Shown here piece after piece: positions 35,542 to 45,591 of a stretch of DNA of 64,000 nt; position 1 is the first letter of the stretch, and every line of letters starts with the position of its first letter. The stretch spans positions 2,480,001 to 2,544,000 of the forward strand of contig NZ_CP092362.2 of the NCBI RefSeq assembly GCF_022370635.2, written 5' to 3'. The stretch is from Mycolicibacterium crocinum (GTDB taxonomy: Bacteria; Actinomycetota; Actinomycetes; Mycobacteriales; Mycobacteriaceae). A model generated the notes under the pieces. That model did not search any database. It saw nothing but the letters and a program-made list of their open reading frames with translations, and had not been told where the DNA came from. The position numbers were made by a program, and so were the translations under genes.

Positions 35542-35548
35542 GGGGCCG

Positions 35549-35577
35549 AATGTAGTCGCGCATGGCGAGAAATTCAA
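35549..35577 (-). promoter_or_regulatory. lexA promoter
   Basis: Minus strand: -35 TTGAAT (35572-35577), 17-base spacer, -10 TACATT (35549-35554), 7 bases to the ATG at 35541. A well-spaced sigma-A promoter for a leaderless mRNA. Confidence 0.7.
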
Positions 35578-35589
35578 ACATTTGTTCGA
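35574..35589. promoter_or_regulatory. LexA (SOS) box of lexA
   Basis: TCAAACATTTGTTCGA matches TCGAAC-N4-GTTCGA at 11 of 12 defined positions and overlaps the lexA -35. Confidence 0.8.
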
Positions 35590-35686
35590 CCGTGTCGCGA
35601 TCCGCGTCCGCATCGACGGTTGTCGGAACAAAACTTGTCGGTGGCCGGATTTATCCTTCGAACACGCTCGCTCACATGTTCGGTTT

Positions 35687-35725
35687 TCGAACGCATGATC
35701 GAGTATATTTCGAACACAAGAGCGA
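35687..35725. promoter_or_regulatory. Two LexA-box-like sites around the chiZ-like -10
   Basis: TCGAACGCATGATCGA (35687-35702, 11/12 match) and TCGAACACAAGAGCGA (35710-35725, 10/12) flank TATATT (35704-35709), the likely -10 of the divergent LysM gene. LexA on either would block it. Confidence 0.65.
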
Positions 35726-35757
35726 ACAGCGGCGGCTTCGAGGGAAGGACTTCAGAC

Positions 35758-36240
35758 ATGACAGTCATCGATGATCGACAGGTTTTCATCCCGGCACCGG
35801 CGTACCGGCGGATGTCCGGCGCGCCCGTCGCCCCAGCTCGGCGCCGTCCGGCAGGACCTCGCGCCTACCGGCCGCACCCGGCCCGGCCGGCGATCGCGCC
35901 GATCCAGTACCGCGGCACCGGTGTCGCCTTCTCCCGGGCTCCGCACTCGCGCAGGCCGGTCAGCACCGCTGTGACGATCGCGCTGGCCGGGGTGGCCGCG
36001 CTGATCACGTTGTGGCTGGGCATGGTCGGCCACTTCAGTGGCTCGCCGGCGGCCACCGAACAGATGCCCGACCAGCTGGCCGTCGTTCAGGTGCAGGCAG
36101 GGGAGACGCTGCAGCAGCTGGCCGGGCGAGTCGCGCCGGATGCGCCCGCCGGACAGGTCATGCAACGCATCCGCGACCTGAACAAGCTCGAGTCGGCGTC
36201 ACTGGACGCCGGGCAGACGCTCATCGCGCCGATCGGCTGA
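35758..36240 (+). CDS. chiZ: LysM membrane protein, SOS-linked (ChiZ/Rv2719c type)
   Basis: A 160-residue protein: an unstructured Arg/Pro-rich cytoplasmic N-terminus (residues 12-65), one transmembrane helix ([20 protein letters not shown], residues 65-84) and a C-terminal LysM-like domain ([20 protein letters not shown] to [11 protein letters not shown]). In M. tuberculosis the equivalent gene is induced by DNA damage, and its overproduction blocks division. Its promoter lies between two LexA-like boxes, supporting the same control. GAGGGAAGGA precedes the ATG at 35758. Confidence 0.88.
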   Translation: MTVIDDRQVFIPAPAYRRMSGAPVAPARRRPAGPRAYRPHPARPAIAPIQYRGTGVAFSRAPHSRRPVSTAVTIALAGVAALITLWLGMVGHFSGSPAATEQMPDQLAVVQVQAGETLQQLAGRVAPDAPAGQVMQRIRDLNKLESASLDAGQTLIAPIG

Positions 36241-36331
36241 CCACCGTGCTGGCCGTGGCCGCTCGACAGACGGCGCAGGTAGGCTCTCAATGGTTCGAAT
36301 CATCGGACCACGGCGGAGCGAAGGAGCGGTC

Positions 36332-36796
36332 ATGCACTGTCCGTTCTGTCGCAACCCGGACTCCCGCGTCGTCGACTCCCGCGAGACCGACGAAGGTCAG
36401 GCCATCCGGCGGCGCCGGTCCTGCCCCGAGTGCGGCCGGCGATTCACCACTGTGGAGACCGCAGTGCTCGCAGTCGTGAAGCGCAGCGGCGTCACCGAAC
36501 CGTTCAGCCGGGAAAAGGTCATCAGCGGCGTGCGCCGAGCCTGTCAGGGCCGCGACGTCGACGACGACGCGCTGAATCTGCTCGCTCAGCAGGTCGAGGA
36601 CACCGTGCGGGCGGCCGGTTCCCCGGAGATCCCCAGCCATGAGGTCGGCCTGGCCATCCTGGGCCCCCTGCGCGAACTCGACGAAGTTGCCTATCTGAGG
36701 TTCGCGTCGGTGTACCGCTCGTTCAGCTCCGCTGAGGACTTCGAGCGCGAGATCGAGGCGCTGCGCGCCCATCGCGCCGTCGGCACCTCCGGCTGA
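36332..36796 (+). CDS. nrdR: Transcriptional repressor NrdR
   Basis: Senses ATP/dATP and represses ribonucleotide reductase genes. 154 residues. Seen: zinc ribbon [18 protein letters not shown] with the second pair in [13 protein letters not shown], then the ATP-cone domain ([20 protein letters not shown], residues 48-67 onward). ATG at 36332 has an AAGGAG site; a TAGGCT box at 36280-36285 is the likely -10, which leaves a short leader. The next gene is convergent after 6 bases. The Rv2717c-type gene usually beside it in M. tuberculosis is not here. Confidence 0.95.
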   Translation: MHCPFCRNPDSRVVDSRETDEGQAIRRRRSCPECGRRFTTVETAVLAVVKRSGVTEPFSREKVISGVRRACQGRDVDDDALNLLAQQVEDTVRAAGSPEIPSHEVGLAILGPLRELDEVAYLRFASVYRSFSSAEDFEREIEALRAHRAVGTSG

Positions 36797-36802
36797 ACCC
36801 TC

Positions 36803-37489
36803 TCAATCCAGCTGTCGCACACCGTCACTGACCACGCGGCCGGCGATCAGCACCCATCCCTGCGGATCCCATGTTGTATAGATTTGCGAGCCCTTGCCCT
36901 GTGTGATGGTCAGGTCGCGACTGAGGTAATCGGTGATCCGCGCCGCCGCCGAGCCTGTCGCCTCATCCTCAGGAACCCCGAGGTCCGAGGCGAACATCCG
37001 CGACCGGATATGTCCACCATCGCGATCCACCCACGCCCACAGGTAATGCTCGGCGTCGTCGGAGTAGTCGTCTGGATCGGCGCCCAACACCTCGTCCACC
37101 GAATGCAGATCGTGGATGGCGAATTCGGGCGACCACTCCGCTCGAGCCCGGATCGCGGTGCGGTCGTCGTCATAGCTGACTCCGACGATGCCTGCCGGCA
37201 CCTGGAGGGTGCGGATCGGCGTGCCACGGTCGCGCAACCACCAGGCCGCACCGACCGTGGGATGCCCGGCGAAGGGCAGTTCCGTGGCCGGGGTGAAGAT
37301 GCGGGCGTGCGCGGTGGTCGATCCATCAGTCGGCAGGTCGATGAATATCGTTTCGCTGTCACCCAATTCGGTGGCGATGCGTTGCCGTTCACCGGCGGGC
37401 ACGGTGGCCGCGTCCACCACGCCGAGCGGATTGCCGAAGTTGCCTCCCGCATCGGTGAACACCCGCAGCACAGTCACGTCGACGGTCAT
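36803..37489 (-). CDS. PhzF-family isomerase-like protein (Rv2716 type)
   Basis: A 228-residue member of the PhzF/diaminopimelate-epimerase-fold family; PhzF itself isomerises a dihydroanthranilate, but most relatives have no known substrate. Seen: [20 protein letters not shown] at the N-terminus, the catalytic Glu region [28 protein letters not shown], and [17 protein letters not shown]. It is shorter than the usual 260-300 residues, with a compact second lobe, but starts and ends look natural. ATG at 37487-37489. Confidence 0.85.
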   Translation of the reverse strand: MTVDVTVLRVFTDAGGNFGNPLGVVDAATVPAGERQRIATELGDSETIFIDLPTDGSTTAHARIFTPATELPFAGHPTVGAAWWLRDRGTPIRTLQVPAGIVGVSYDDDRTAIRARAEWSPEFAIHDLHSVDEVLGADPDDYSDDAEHYLWAWVDRDGGHIRSRMFASDLGVPEDEATGSAAARITDYLSRDLTITQGKGSQIYTTWDPQGWVLIAGRVVSDGVRQLD

Positions 37490-37512
37490 ATGTCGACTGT
37501 ACGACCGCTGAG

Positions 37513-38547
37513 TCAGGTGGCGCTGCGCTCGTCGGCCTCCAACGCGTCGAGCACCGCGACCCGGGTGTCCAGCGAACCGGTGACCGCGCGCCCGGATAGT
37601 CCGCTGCGCAGGAGGTCCCGCAGCGCGTCCTGGTCGTATTTGGCGGGATCGGTGGAATCGATGAATTTCTCGACGACCTCCACGAAGCGGTCGGGGTCGT
37701 CGTGAAACGGGAAGTGCCCGGAGCGGGCGAAGATCTCGAGACGCGAGCCCGGCATGGCCGAATGCGCCATCCGTGCATGGCTGACCGGGATGACCGCATC
37801 CTGATCGCCCCAAATCAGTTGCACGGGAACGGATTCGGTCAAATAACATCGGTCCAGCATGGTGACCACCTGCCCGCGCCAGTCCACCACCGAGCGCAGC
37901 GTGCGGGTGAACGCCGACGATGCGGTCGGCTCGGGCAGATCGGCCAGGATACGCAGCGCGTCGGGCAGGTCGCGACCCAGACCCGTCGAGCCGAATGCGC
38001 TGCCCAGGACCCGGCCGGCAACCTGCAACGCGGGCAGCACCATCGGCAGCCGCAGCAGCGCCAACGCCTCACCGCCCATCGGTAGCGAGGCCGCCCGCAG
38101 CGCGACATTGACCTCCTTGGTCACGCCGCCGGCGCTGACCAGGATCAGCCGCTCGACCAATTGCGGGAACTGGTAAGCGAATTGCATCGCCACCCCACCG
38201 CCGAGCGAATGCCCGACCACGGTGACCTGGTCGAGATCGAGGACGCTGAGCAGATCGCGCATGCCGTTGGCGTAAGCCGCCACCGAATAGTCGGCCCGCG
38301 GCTTGTCGGACTGTCCGTGCCCCAGCAGGTCCGGGGCGATCACGGTGAACCGCTGGGCCAGCGTGCTGTGCACCGAATGCCAGGTCGTCGAGTTGTCACC
38401 GATCCCGTGGATCAACAGCAGCGCCGGACCCGAGCCCGCCACCCGAAACGCCCGCCGGTAACCGTGAATGGTCCGGAAGTGCAACGTGGGTGTCACGTCC
38501 CGCACCGGTTGCAGATTGGGCTTTCGCTGAGACTTCTGTTGCGTCAT
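37513..38547 (-). CDS. Alpha/beta-fold hydrolase (Rv2715 type)
   Basis: A 344-residue hydrolase with a lid region. Seen: oxyanion-hole [17 protein letters not shown] near residues 48-64, [13 protein letters not shown], nucleophile [16 protein letters not shown] (Ser near residue 117), Asp in [15 protein letters not shown] and His in [16 protein letters not shown], so the triad is complete. ATG at 38545-38547 (MTQQKS) is preferred; an ATG 15 bases upstream adds five residues. Runs in the same direction as the PAC2 gene 32 bases upstream. Substrate unknown. Confidence 0.85.
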   Translation of the reverse strand: MTQQKSQRKPNLQPVRDVTPTLHFRTIHGYRRAFRVAGSGPALLLIHGIGDNSTTWHSVHSTLAQRFTVIAPDLLGHGQSDKPRADYSVAAYANGMRDLLSVLDLDQVTVVGHSLGGGVAMQFAYQFPQLVERLILVSAGGVTKEVNVALRAASLPMGGEALALLRLPMVLPALQVAGRVLGSAFGSTGLGRDLPDALRILADLPEPTASSAFTRTLRSVVDWRGQVVTMLDRCYLTESVPVQLIWGDQDAVIPVSHARMAHSAMPGSRLEIFARSGHFPFHDDPDRFVEVVEKFIDSTDPAKYDQDALRDLLRSGLSGRAVTGSLDTRVAVLDALEADERSAT

Positions 38548-38579
38548 GGCCAACCCCGTCATCGGTGCGGTGGGCTTCG

Positions 38580-39554
38580 TCAGGTTTCGCCGGTGTCGTT
38601 GAAACCATCTTTGAAGTCCTCGGCGTGCTGGGCGAGGAATTTCTCGAATTCCGCGCCCAACTCGTCGCCGCTGGGGAGTTCCTCGTCGTGCGCCAGCAGC
38701 GACCGGTTCTCTTGAGCGGCAACGAAAGCATCGTACTGGCGCTCCAGTGCCGTCACCACTTGAGCGACCTCTGGCGAGGCCTCGACCTGCTCGTCGATCT
38801 TGGTGCGGATACCTTCGCCGGCATCCGTCAGGGCGCGCAGCGGTACCTGCAGCGAAGTCAGTTTGGCGACCTGTTCCAGCAGCGCCTCGGCGGCCGGGGG
38901 GAAGTCGGTCTGGGCCAGGTAGTGCGGCACGTGGACGGTGAAGCCGATGACTTCATGGCCGTGCTGGGCCATCCGATACTCCAGCAGGTTGGACACGCTG
39001 CCCGGCACCTGCACCTCGCCGACCCACGGGGTGAAGTCGGTGATCAGCTCGCGGTTGTTGGAGTGCGCGGTCATCGTCACCGGCCGGGTGTGGGGGACCG
39101 CCATCGGGATCGTGCCGAGCCCGATGGTCTGGCGCACTCCGAGGCGTTCGGCCAGCAGCCGGACGGCGGTGACGAACCGCTCCCACTTCAGGTCCGGCTC
39201 CAGCCCGGCCAGCAGCAGGAACGGTGTGCCCAGACTGTCGCGCAGGGCGTACAGGTTCAGCTGCGGATCGTCGTAGTCGGTGAAGTGGTCGGTCTTGAAC
39301 GTCATCAGCGGCCGGCGCGACCGATAGTCGAGCAGCTCGTCGATGGCGAAGGAGGCCACCAGTTCGGTGTCGAGCTTGGCCTTGAGGTGGTCAGCGGCCA
39401 GGCGAATGGCGTGGCCGGCGTCGGAAAACCCCTCAAGAGCATGAATCATCACCGGTCCGCGCCCGTCGGGCGCGGACAGCTGCGGCGCCGGAAACTCCAG
39501 TTCGTACATTCCGGTCTGCTCGGGTTGGTACTGCTGTCCCTGCTCGTCAGTCAT
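38580..39554 (-). CDS. PAC2-family protein (Rv2714 type)
   Basis: A 324-residue protein of the PAC2 (proteasome assembly chaperone-like) fold found across actinobacteria. Seen: PVMIHALEGFSDAGHAIRLA near residues 35-54, DYRSRRPLMTFKTDHFTDYD, GTPFLLLAGLEPDLKWERF, GLGTIPMAVPHTRP and VHVPHYLAQTDFPPAAEALL. The acidic C-terminus (from residue 290) is probably flexible. Biological role unproven; mycobacteria have a proteasome, but no direct link is visible here. ATG at 39552-39554. The 218 bases to the next gene hold none. Confidence 0.85.
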   Translation of the reverse strand: MTDEQGQQYQPEQTGMYELEFPAPQLSAPDGRGPVMIHALEGFSDAGHAIRLAADHLKAKLDTELVASFAIDELLDYRSRRPLMTFKTDHFTDYDDPQLNLYALRDSLGTPFLLLAGLEPDLKWERFVTAVRLLAERLGVRQTIGLGTIPMAVPHTRPVTMTAHSNNRELITDFTPWVGEVQVPGSVSNLLEYRMAQHGHEVIGFTVHVPHYLAQTDFPPAAEALLEQVAKLTSLQVPLRALTDAGEGIRTKIDEQVEASPEVAQVVTALERQYDAFVAAQENRSLLAHDEELPSGDELGAEFEKFLAQHAEDFKDGFNDTGET

Positions 39555-39772
39555 CGTCTCCGCCTCCTCGCGGTGCCCGGCAACGTCGTCGTCCCCTTCT
39601 ACCGTGACAACCAGTGTCTCGCAGCAGCCGCTGGGCCGGCGACATCGGGCACAGATTCGGGTGAGCGCTGGCCATCGCGCCCGTGTTGCACAACGCAGGT
39701 GGCGTGCCCGCCGTTCCCCGGTGTCAATCATCGAGGCAGGTCCGCAACGCCCAAATCGGGCATGATCGAGCC

Positions 39773-40552
39773 ATGCGAACTGCATCGGTGGCATTGAACC
39801 TGGCTTTGGCCGCGGTTCTGATCGCCGGCTGCCGTTCGACGGCCGAACCGCGGGCCAAAGCCGCCGAGGAGCCCAGTGCGGCGCAATCGGTGGTCACCGA
39901 CGCCCGGCCGGTGGCGCCCCGCCCCGCCGTGGGAGCGCTGTTCCTCGGCGGCACTGACACCCACACCTGTACCGCCTCGGTGATCCATTCCACCAGCCAG
40001 GACCTGATTCTGACCGCCGCGCACTGCTTGGCTGCGGGCCTGCCCACCACGTTCGTGCCGGGATTCGACCAGAGCGCCGCTCCCGGTGCTGTCTGGACCG
40101 TCGACACCGTGTACCTCGACCCCCGTTGGGTCGCCACCCAGGACCCCAAGGCCGACTACGCCGTCGCGCGGGTCAGCCGACCCGCCGGCGGCAGCATCGA
40201 AGCCGTGACCGGTCAGGCCCTCACACTAGGCACGGCCCCCTCCGGTCCGGTTACGGTGATCGGCTACCCGTTGGGCGACGGCGGCCCGCCGCTGGGCTGT
40301 GACACGACCGCCGGCGTGGACGGGGGCTACCCCTGGCTGCGTTGCAACGGCCTCGGCGACGGGACCAGCGGCGGCCCGTGGATCGCTGGCGCGACGGTGA
40401 CCGGCGTGATCGGCGGACGCGACGGCGGCGGCTGCCAGGACAACATCTCGTACTCGTCGCCGTTCGACGCGGCGACCGCTGCCCTGCTGGTCCGCGCCGA
40501 GGCAGGCGGCCCGGGCGACGACGCGCCGACGTCGTTCGACAGCGACTGCTGA
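39773..40552 (+). CDS. Trypsin-like serine protease lipoprotein
   Basis: A 259-residue exported protease. Seen: a signal peptide with lipobox LIAGC (Cys near residue 20), then a chymotrypsin fold: His in LILTAAHCLAAG (with the paired CTASVIH strand), Asp in DYAVARVS, and the nucleophile in LGDGTSGGPWIAG (Ser near residue 200). Cysteines in DTHTC and AAHC would form the usual disulfide. It would act at the outer face of the membrane; target unknown. ATG at 39773 is preceded by CATGAT at 6 bases, a weak -10. Confidence 0.85.
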   Translation: MRTASVALNLALAAVLIAGCRSTAEPRAKAAEEPSAAQSVVTDARPVAPRPAVGALFLGGTDTHTCTASVIHSTSQDLILTAAHCLAAGLPTTFVPGFDQSAAPGAVWTVDTVYLDPRWVATQDPKADYAVARVSRPAGGSIEAVTGQALTLGTAPSGPVTVIGYPLGDGGPPLGCDTTAGVDGGYPWLRCNGLGDGTSGGPWIAGATVTGVIGGRDGGGCQDNISYSSPFDAATAALLVRAEAGGPGDDAPTSFDSDC

Positions 40553-40556
40553 GCGG

Positions 40557-41969
40557 CTAGCGGCGGAACTGGTTCAGGGCGCGCAGCTTGTTCATCACGT
40601 CCAGGGCCGCGACCTTGTAGGCCTCCGAGAACGTCGGGTAGTTGAAGACCGCGTCGACCAGATACTCGATGGTCCCGCCGCAACCCATCACCGCCTGGCC
40701 GATGTGCACCAGCTCGGTGGCCGCCGTGCCGAAGATGTGCACGCCGAGGACCTTGAGATCCTCGGTGGACACCAGCAACTTGAGCATGCCGTAGGAGTCG
40801 CCGGCGATCTGCCCGCGGGCGAGTTCGCGGTAGCGGGAGACTCCGACCTCGTAGGGGACCGCGGCCTTGGTCAGTTCGACCTCGGTGGCCCCGACGTAGG
40901 ACACCTCGGGGATCGAATAGATGCCGATCGGCTGCAGCACGGTCATGCCGGCTGTCGGCTCGCCGAACGCGTGGTAGGCGGCCAGCCGGCCCTGTTCCAT
41001 CGAGGTGGCAGCCAGGGCGGGGAAGCCGATGACGTCGCCGACGGCGTAGATGTGGTCAACCTTGGACTGGAACGTCTTCTCGTCGACGAAGATTCGGCCG
41101 CGGTTGTCGGCCTCCAGGCCGGCGTTCGCCAGGTCCAGGTGGTCGGTCTGGCCCTGCCGTCCGGCCGAATACATGACGGTCTCGGCAGGGATCTGCTTAC
41201 CGCTGGCCAACGTGGTGACGGTGCCGGCCGAGCCGACGTCGACGGCGGTCACCTCCTCACCGAACCGGAACGTCACCGCCAGGTCGCGCAGGTGGAAACG
41301 CAGCGCCTCGACGATCTCGGGGTCGCAGAAGTCGAGCATCGTGTCGCGTTTCTCCACGACGGTGACCTTGGTGCCCAGCGCGGCGAACATCGAGGCGTAC
41401 TCGATGCCGATCACCCCGGCACCGACGACCACCATCGAGCCCGGGATGGTCTTGAGATCCAGGATGCCGTCGGAGTCGAGCACCCGGTTCTCGTCGAATT
41501 CGACGCCGGCGGGCCGGGCGGGCTTGGTGCCGGTGGCGATGATGATGTAGCGGCCGCTGACGGTGATGTGCTCGGCGCGGGTGGGATCCTCCACCTCGAC
41601 GGTGTGTTCGTCGACGAACCGGCCGTGCCCGACGTAGAGCTCAATTCCATTGCGCATCAGCTGGTTTCGCACCACGTCGACCTCTTTGCGGATCACGTGT
41701 TCGGTGCGGGCCAACAGGTCGGCGGGGGTGATCTTGTCCTTGACCCGGTAGCTGGCGCCATACAGTTCGCGCTGACTCATACCGGTCAGGTAGAGCACGG
41801 CCTCACGCAGCGTCTTCGACGGGATGGTGCCGGTCTGGACGCAGACACCACCGAGCATCTGCCCGCGTTCGATCACCGCCACCGTCTTGCCCAGCTTGGC
41901 TGCGGCGATGGCCGCCTTCTGACCGCCGGGTCCCGAGCCGATCACGACGAGGTCGTATTCCACACTCAT
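40557..41969 (-). CDS. sthA: Soluble pyridine nucleotide transhydrogenase SthA
   Basis: Flavoprotein that passes reducing power between NADPH and NAD+. 470 residues. Seen: FAD motif [20 protein letters not shown] near residues 8-27, [19 protein letters not shown], where the second redox cysteine of lipoamide dehydrogenases is replaced (as in SthA), the NAD(P) motif [19 protein letters not shown] near residues 180-198, and the C-terminal dimer domain. ATG at 41967-41969. Convergent with the protease gene after 4 bases. Rv2713 position. Confidence 0.93.
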   Translation of the reverse strand: MSVEYDLVVIGSGPGGQKAAIAAAKLGKTVAVIERGQMLGGVCVQTGTIPSKTLREAVLYLTGMSQRELYGASYRVKDKITPADLLARTEHVIRKEVDVVRNQLMRNGIELYVGHGRFVDEHTVEVEDPTRAEHITVSGRYIIIATGTKPARPAGVEFDENRVLDSDGILDLKTIPGSMVVVGAGVIGIEYASMFAALGTKVTVVEKRDTMLDFCDPEIVEALRFHLRDLAVTFRFGEEVTAVDVGSAGTVTTLASGKQIPAETVMYSAGRQGQTDHLDLANAGLEADNRGRIFVDEKTFQSKVDHIYAVGDVIGFPALAATSMEQGRLAAYHAFGEPTAGMTVLQPIGIYSIPEVSYVGATEVELTKAAVPYEVGVSRYRELARGQIAGDSYGMLKLLVSTEDLKVLGVHIFGTAATELVHIGQAVMGCGGTIEYLVDAVFNYPTFSEAYKVAALDVMNKLRALNQFRR

Positions 41970-42144
41970 GAGGACAAGATGTACGCCGGTTTGCCGAATC
42001 TCGCATGCCGACCGTGTCAATACGACATGAACAATGCGCCGCGGCCCTCGCGGGTCGATCCCCAGATCCGACTTCATCCCCAACCCTGGGCTTGTCGGCG
42101 CTCGACGGCGCGGTTTGGTCGGCGCCGGTTGCGACCGTCTGGCC

Positions 42145-43203
42145 ATGACCACACACGAACCCGACTATCGCTTCACCCGTCCCGGCGCGCTGATCGCCGC
42201 CCTGCCCGCCGTTCTCGGCTTCGTGCCGGAGAAGTCACTGGTGCTGGTGGCCCTCGAGGGCGGCGAGATGGGCGCCGTCATGCGCGTCGACCTGTCCAAG
42301 ACGATCGGCGATGACCTCTCTCACCTCGCCGAACTCGCCGCCGCGTCGGGTGCGGACACCGTCGTGGCGGTGATTGTCGATGCCGAGGGCGCCCCGTGCC
42401 CGATGTGCAACCAGGACTATCGCGACATCTGCGATGAGCTGTCGACTGCGCTGTCCCTGCACGGCCTGGAGATCTATGCCACCCACGTCGTCGACCGGAT
42501 CGAGGCCGGCGGCCGATGGCACTGCGTCGACGGCTGCGGTGCCTTCGGGGCGGTGGAGGATCCGATGGCCTCGCCACTGGCCGCGGCCGCCGTGCTCGAG
42601 GGTCGGCGGCTGTATCCACGCCGTTCCGATCTGCAGGCGGTGGTTGCTGTTGCCGACGCCGGCCGCGCGGCGTCGCTGGTGCCGGCCATCTCTGAGCATG
42701 CGCAGGCGCGAGAAGCCGACTGGCGGGCCGATCCCGACGAGTGCGGTCGCCGCGACGTCGAAGCAGCCATGGCGCTGGCCGCCCGCGTGAATGACGGGGC
42801 CGAGCTCGACGACGCCGAGCTCGCGATGCTGGCGTGCGCATTGACCGACGTCGACGTGCGCGACACGCTCTACGCGCTGGCCGTCGGCGCCGACGCCGCA
42901 AACGCCGAAGCGTTGTGGGCGGTGCTGTCGCGCACACTTCCCGAACCCTGGCGTACCGAAGCCCTTGTGCTGCTTGCTTTTTCGGCGTACGCCCGGGGCG
43001 ACGGGCCGCTGGCGGGGCTGTCGCTGGAGGCCGCACTGCGCAGCGATCCCGAGCACCGGATGGCGGACATGCTCGACACGGCGCTGCAGTCGGGCCTGCG
43101 GCCCGAACAGATTCGTGAGCTGGCCGGCACCGGGTACCGGCTGGCCAAGCGGCTCGGGGTGCGGCTTCCGCCGCGGCGTACGTTCGGCCGCCGCGCGGTG
43201 TGA
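42145..43203 (+). CDS. DUF4192 protein (Rv2712c type)
   Basis: Function unknown. A 352-residue actinobacterial protein. Seen: [20 protein letters not shown], then [40 protein letters not shown], and a helical second half ending [15 protein letters not shown]. Two close cysteines (CPMC) could bind metal, but no known catalytic motif is visible. ATG at 42145 has GACCGT 6 bases upstream, a weak -10. The 175 bases to divergent sthA hold no gene. Confidence 0.8.
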   Translation: MTTHEPDYRFTRPGALIAALPAVLGFVPEKSLVLVALEGGEMGAVMRVDLSKTIGDDLSHLAELAAASGADTVVAVIVDAEGAPCPMCNQDYRDICDELSTALSLHGLEIYATHVVDRIEAGGRWHCVDGCGAFGAVEDPMASPLAAAAVLEGRRLYPRRSDLQAVVAVADAGRAASLVPAISEHAQAREADWRADPDECGRRDVEAAMALAARVNDGAELDDAELAMLACALTDVDVRDTLYALAVGADAANAEALWAVLSRTLPEPWRTEALVLLAFSAYARGDGPLAGLSLEAALRSDPEHRMADMLDTALQSGLRPEQIRELAGTGYRLAKRLGVRLPPRRTFGRRAV

Positions 43204-43209
43204 GGGAGG

Positions 43210-43899
43210 CTAGACCTTCTCGACCTTGACGGCGTGGGCCATCTCGTGGGGCAGGTGCACGTTCTCGTGGCCGCCGATCAGGATCGTCACACCGCCGTGC
43301 GGGCTGTTCTCCACCTGCACACGGGCATTGGGCACCACGCCGGCTTCCTTGAGCTGGCCGATCAGTTCGACGTCACCCTGGACGTGCTCGGTGAGCTGAC
43401 GGACCACCACGGCGACGGGGGAGCCGGCGGGCAGCTCGGTCAGGCGGACCAGGTTGGCGTCCTCGAACTGGCTCATGTCCAGGCCCAGCAGCGACAGGCC
43501 GGGGATCGGGTTGCCGAACGGAGACACGGTCGGGTCGTCGAGAACCTGCACGAGGCGGCGTTCGACGTCCTCGCTCATGACGTGCTCCCAGCGGCAGGCC
43601 TCGGCGTGGACCTCTTCCCACGGCAAGCCGATGACGTCCACCAGAAGCCGTTCGGCGAGGCGGTGCTTGCGCATCACAGAGACCGCGAGTTCGCGGCCCT
43701 TCTCGGTCAATTCGAGATGCCGGTCGCCGGCGACCTGAAGCAGGCCGTCGCGTTCCATCCGGGCTACGGTCTGGCTGACTGTCGGGCCACTCTGCTCCAA
43801 GCGCTCGGCAATGCGTGCGCGCAGCGGGATCACGCCCTCTTCCTCGAGGTCGTAAATCGTGCGGAGATACATCTCGGTGGTATCGACCAGATCGTTCAT
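43210..43899 (-). CDS. ideR: Iron-dependent repressor IdeR
   Basis: Fe(II)-activated DtxR-family repressor of siderophore genes and activator of iron storage. 229 residues. Seen: winged HTH (residues 5-65), the metal-ligand Met10 in TTEMYLRTIYDLEEEG, the dimer region KHRLAERLLVDVIGLPWEEV with ligand His/Glu, the EACRWEHVMSEDVERRL ligands near 100, and a C-terminal SH3-like domain (VRLTELPAGSPVAVVVRQL). ATG at 43897-43899. I saw no IdeR box in this window. Downstream of sigB on the same strand but separated by a terminator-like hairpin. Confidence 0.97.
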   Translation of the reverse strand: MNDLVDTTEMYLRTIYDLEEEGVIPLRARIAERLEQSGPTVSQTVARMERDGLLQVAGDRHLELTEKGRELAVSVMRKHRLAERLLVDVIGLPWEEVHAEACRWEHVMSEDVERRLVQVLDDPTVSPFGNPIPGLSLLGLDMSQFEDANLVRLTELPAGSPVAVVVRQLTEHVQGDVELIGQLKEAGVVPNARVQVENSPHGGVTILIGGHENVHLPHEMAHAVKVEKV

Positions 43900-43975
43900 A
43901 AGGACACCCTTCGTCTGTCCCGAGTCTACTTGGCTAGCTGGGAAAACGGATGTGCAACACTGGCGCAGAAGCAGC

Positions 43976-44002
43976 GTGCCCGCCGGCATCGCCGACGGGC
44001 AC
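43976..44002 (-). terminator. Hairpin after sigB
   Basis: Minus strand GTGCCCGTCGGC, loop GAT, GCCGGCGGGCAC: a 12-base stem with one G-T pair. About 18 bases after the sigB stop, before ideR. No U-tract, so read-through into ideR is possible. Confidence 0.5.
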
Positions 44003-44020
44003 ACTTGGGGGGTTGCTTAT

Positions 44021-44980
44021 CTAGCTGGCGTAAGACCGCAGCCGATCCGCCCGATCACCGTTGCGGAGCTTGGCCATGACCTCGCGCTCGATCTGGCGAA
44101 CCCGTTCGCGGGACAGGCCGAACAGCTTGCCGATCTGGTCGAGGGTGCGGGGCTGGCCGTCGTCGAGGCCGAACCGGAGCCGGATCACCTGCTGCTCGCG
44201 TTCGTCGAGCGTGGCTAGCACGTGGCGGATGTCGGTGTGCAGCAGCTCGGCGATGACCGCGTTCTCCGCCGACATGGCTTCGGCGTCCTCGATGAAGTCG
44301 CCGAGCGGAGCCTCCTCGTCGCTGCCGACCGGCATGTCGAGGCTCACCGGGTCGCGGCTGTGCTCCAGCAGATCGTTGATCTTCTCGACGGGGATGCCCG
44401 ACTCTTCGGCCAGTTCCTCGTCGCTGGCCTCGCGGCCCAGGCTCTGGTGCATCTCCCGCTTGATCCGCGCCAGCTTGTTGACCTGCTCCACGAGGTGGAC
44501 GGGCAGCCGGATCGTGCGGCTCTGGTCGGCCATACCGCGGGTGATGGCCTGACGAATCCACCAGGTGGCATACGTCGAGAACTTGAATCCCTTGGTGTAG
44601 TCGAACTTCTCCATCGCGCGGATCAGGCCGAGGTTGCCCTCCTGGATGAGGTCCAGCAGCGGCATGCCGCGACCGGTGTAGCGCTTCGCGAGCGACACCA
44701 CCAGACGCAGGTTGGCCTCGAGCAGGTGGCTGCGGGCGGCTTGCCCGTCACGCACGATGATGGCGAGATCGCGCTTGCGGTTCTCGGACAGCCGCTTCTT
44801 GGTCTCCAGCAGGTGCTGGGCGAAGAGTCCGGCCTCGATGCGTTTGGCCAGCTCGACCTCGTCCTCGGCGGTGAGCAGCGCGGTCTTACCGATGCCGTTC
44901 AGATACACGCGCACCAGGTCGGCGGCTGGACTCTGAGCGTCCAGATCGCTGTCGAACCGGGTGGTGGTGGCATTTGCCAT
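44021..44980 (-). CDS. sigB: RNA polymerase sigma factor SigB
   Basis: Group 2, SigA-like sigma factor for general stress and stationary phase. 319 residues. Seen: region 1.2 [20 protein letters not shown], region 2 [20 protein letters not shown], with [20 protein letters not shown], region 3 and region 4 [20 protein letters not shown], then [17 protein letters not shown]. No acidic N-terminal region 1.1 extension, unlike SigA. GGAGGCCACC precedes the ATG at 44978-44980. A GGGAAC-N18-GTT promoter lies upstream. Confidence 0.96.
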   Translation of the reverse strand: MANATTTRFDSDLDAQSPAADLVRVYLNGIGKTALLTAEDEVELAKRIEAGLFAQHLLETKKRLSENRKRDLAIIVRDGQAARSHLLEANLRLVVSLAKRYTGRGMPLLDLIQEGNLGLIRAMEKFDYTKGFKFSTYATWWIRQAITRGMADQSRTIRLPVHLVEQVNKLARIKREMHQSLGREASDEELAEESGIPVEKINDLLEHSRDPVSLDMPVGSDEEAPLGDFIEDAEAMSAENAVIAELLHTDIRHVLATLDEREQQVIRLRFGLDDGQPRTLDQIGKLFGLSRERVRQIEREVMAKLRNGDRADRLRSYAS

Positions 44981-45017
44981 GGTGGCCTCCTGATCGGCTG
45001 CATCTGTCAAAGCGTTC

Positions 45018-45044
45018 AACGTGCGATCGGAGCTAAGAGTTCCC
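45018..45044 (-). promoter_or_regulatory. ECF-sigma type promoter of sigB
   Basis: Minus strand GGGAAC (45039-45044), 18 bases, GTT (45018-45020): canonical SigE/SigH spacing, as known for mycobacterial sigB. Leader of about 30 bases with GGAGG. Confidence 0.7.
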
Positions 45045-45127
45045 GCAAGTTTGTGGGTTCACACCCTCTGAAGTGCGGGAATACCGAGGAGCCCTGAGAA
45101 TGTCCTGAGAAAGGACCCCGCCGGGGG

Positions 45128-45523
45128 TCAGTGGGAACCGCGGTCGGCCCCACCGGCCGAATGCGGTTGCGCTGCCGGGATCCCGGCCTCGAGCGCGCGA
45201 CGTTCGGCGCGCGGGAACAGTTGGCTCCGGTGCGGGGTGTCGTTGAAGCGACGGGGTTCTTCGGCACGTCGGGGCGGACGGTCATTGGCGATCAGTACGG
45301 CCATCCACGGCAGCGGCAACGACACCGCGATGATCGCCAGCGAGATGAGGCCGTTGTGCCATAGGCCGTACGCCGCGGCCGCCAAAATCAGCGCCGGGAT
45401 CCGAAAAGACATGATCGTCAAGTACTTCCGGACGCGCTGGCGGTGCTGCTCCTCATAGGGCGTCGCCGCGGCGGTGATGAGCACGGGCCGACCCTCGTCG
45501 TCGAATCCCAGCTCACGCTTCAT
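45128..45523 (-). CDS. DUF3099 membrane protein (Rv2709 type)
   Basis: Function unknown. A 131-residue protein with two transmembrane helices at about residues 40-56 and 60-78 (SFRIPALILAAAAYGLWHNG, LAIIAVSLPLPWMAVLIAND), a charged N-terminus (ATPYEEQHRQRVRKYL) and an Arg/Pro-rich C-terminus. ATG at 45521-45523. It lies directly upstream of sigB on the same strand, 147 bases away, a gap that contains the sigB stress promoter. Confidence 0.8.
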   Translation of the reverse strand: MKRELGFDDEGRPVLITAAATPYEEQHRQRVRKYLTIMSFRIPALILAAAAYGLWHNGLISLAIIAVSLPLPWMAVLIANDRPPRRAEEPRRFNDTPHRSQLFPRAERRALEAGIPAAQPHSAGGADRGSH

Positions 45524-45591
45524 ACCTCCACTGTTCCACATTCCGTGATCGATATGCATGCCGGTTTCTTACGGCTGTCTTACCGGGCACA

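Noticed and set aside
43900..44020. IdeR iron box near ideR
   Set aside because: No TTAGGTTAGGCTAACCTAA-like palindrome seen; only the sigB hairpin is present.
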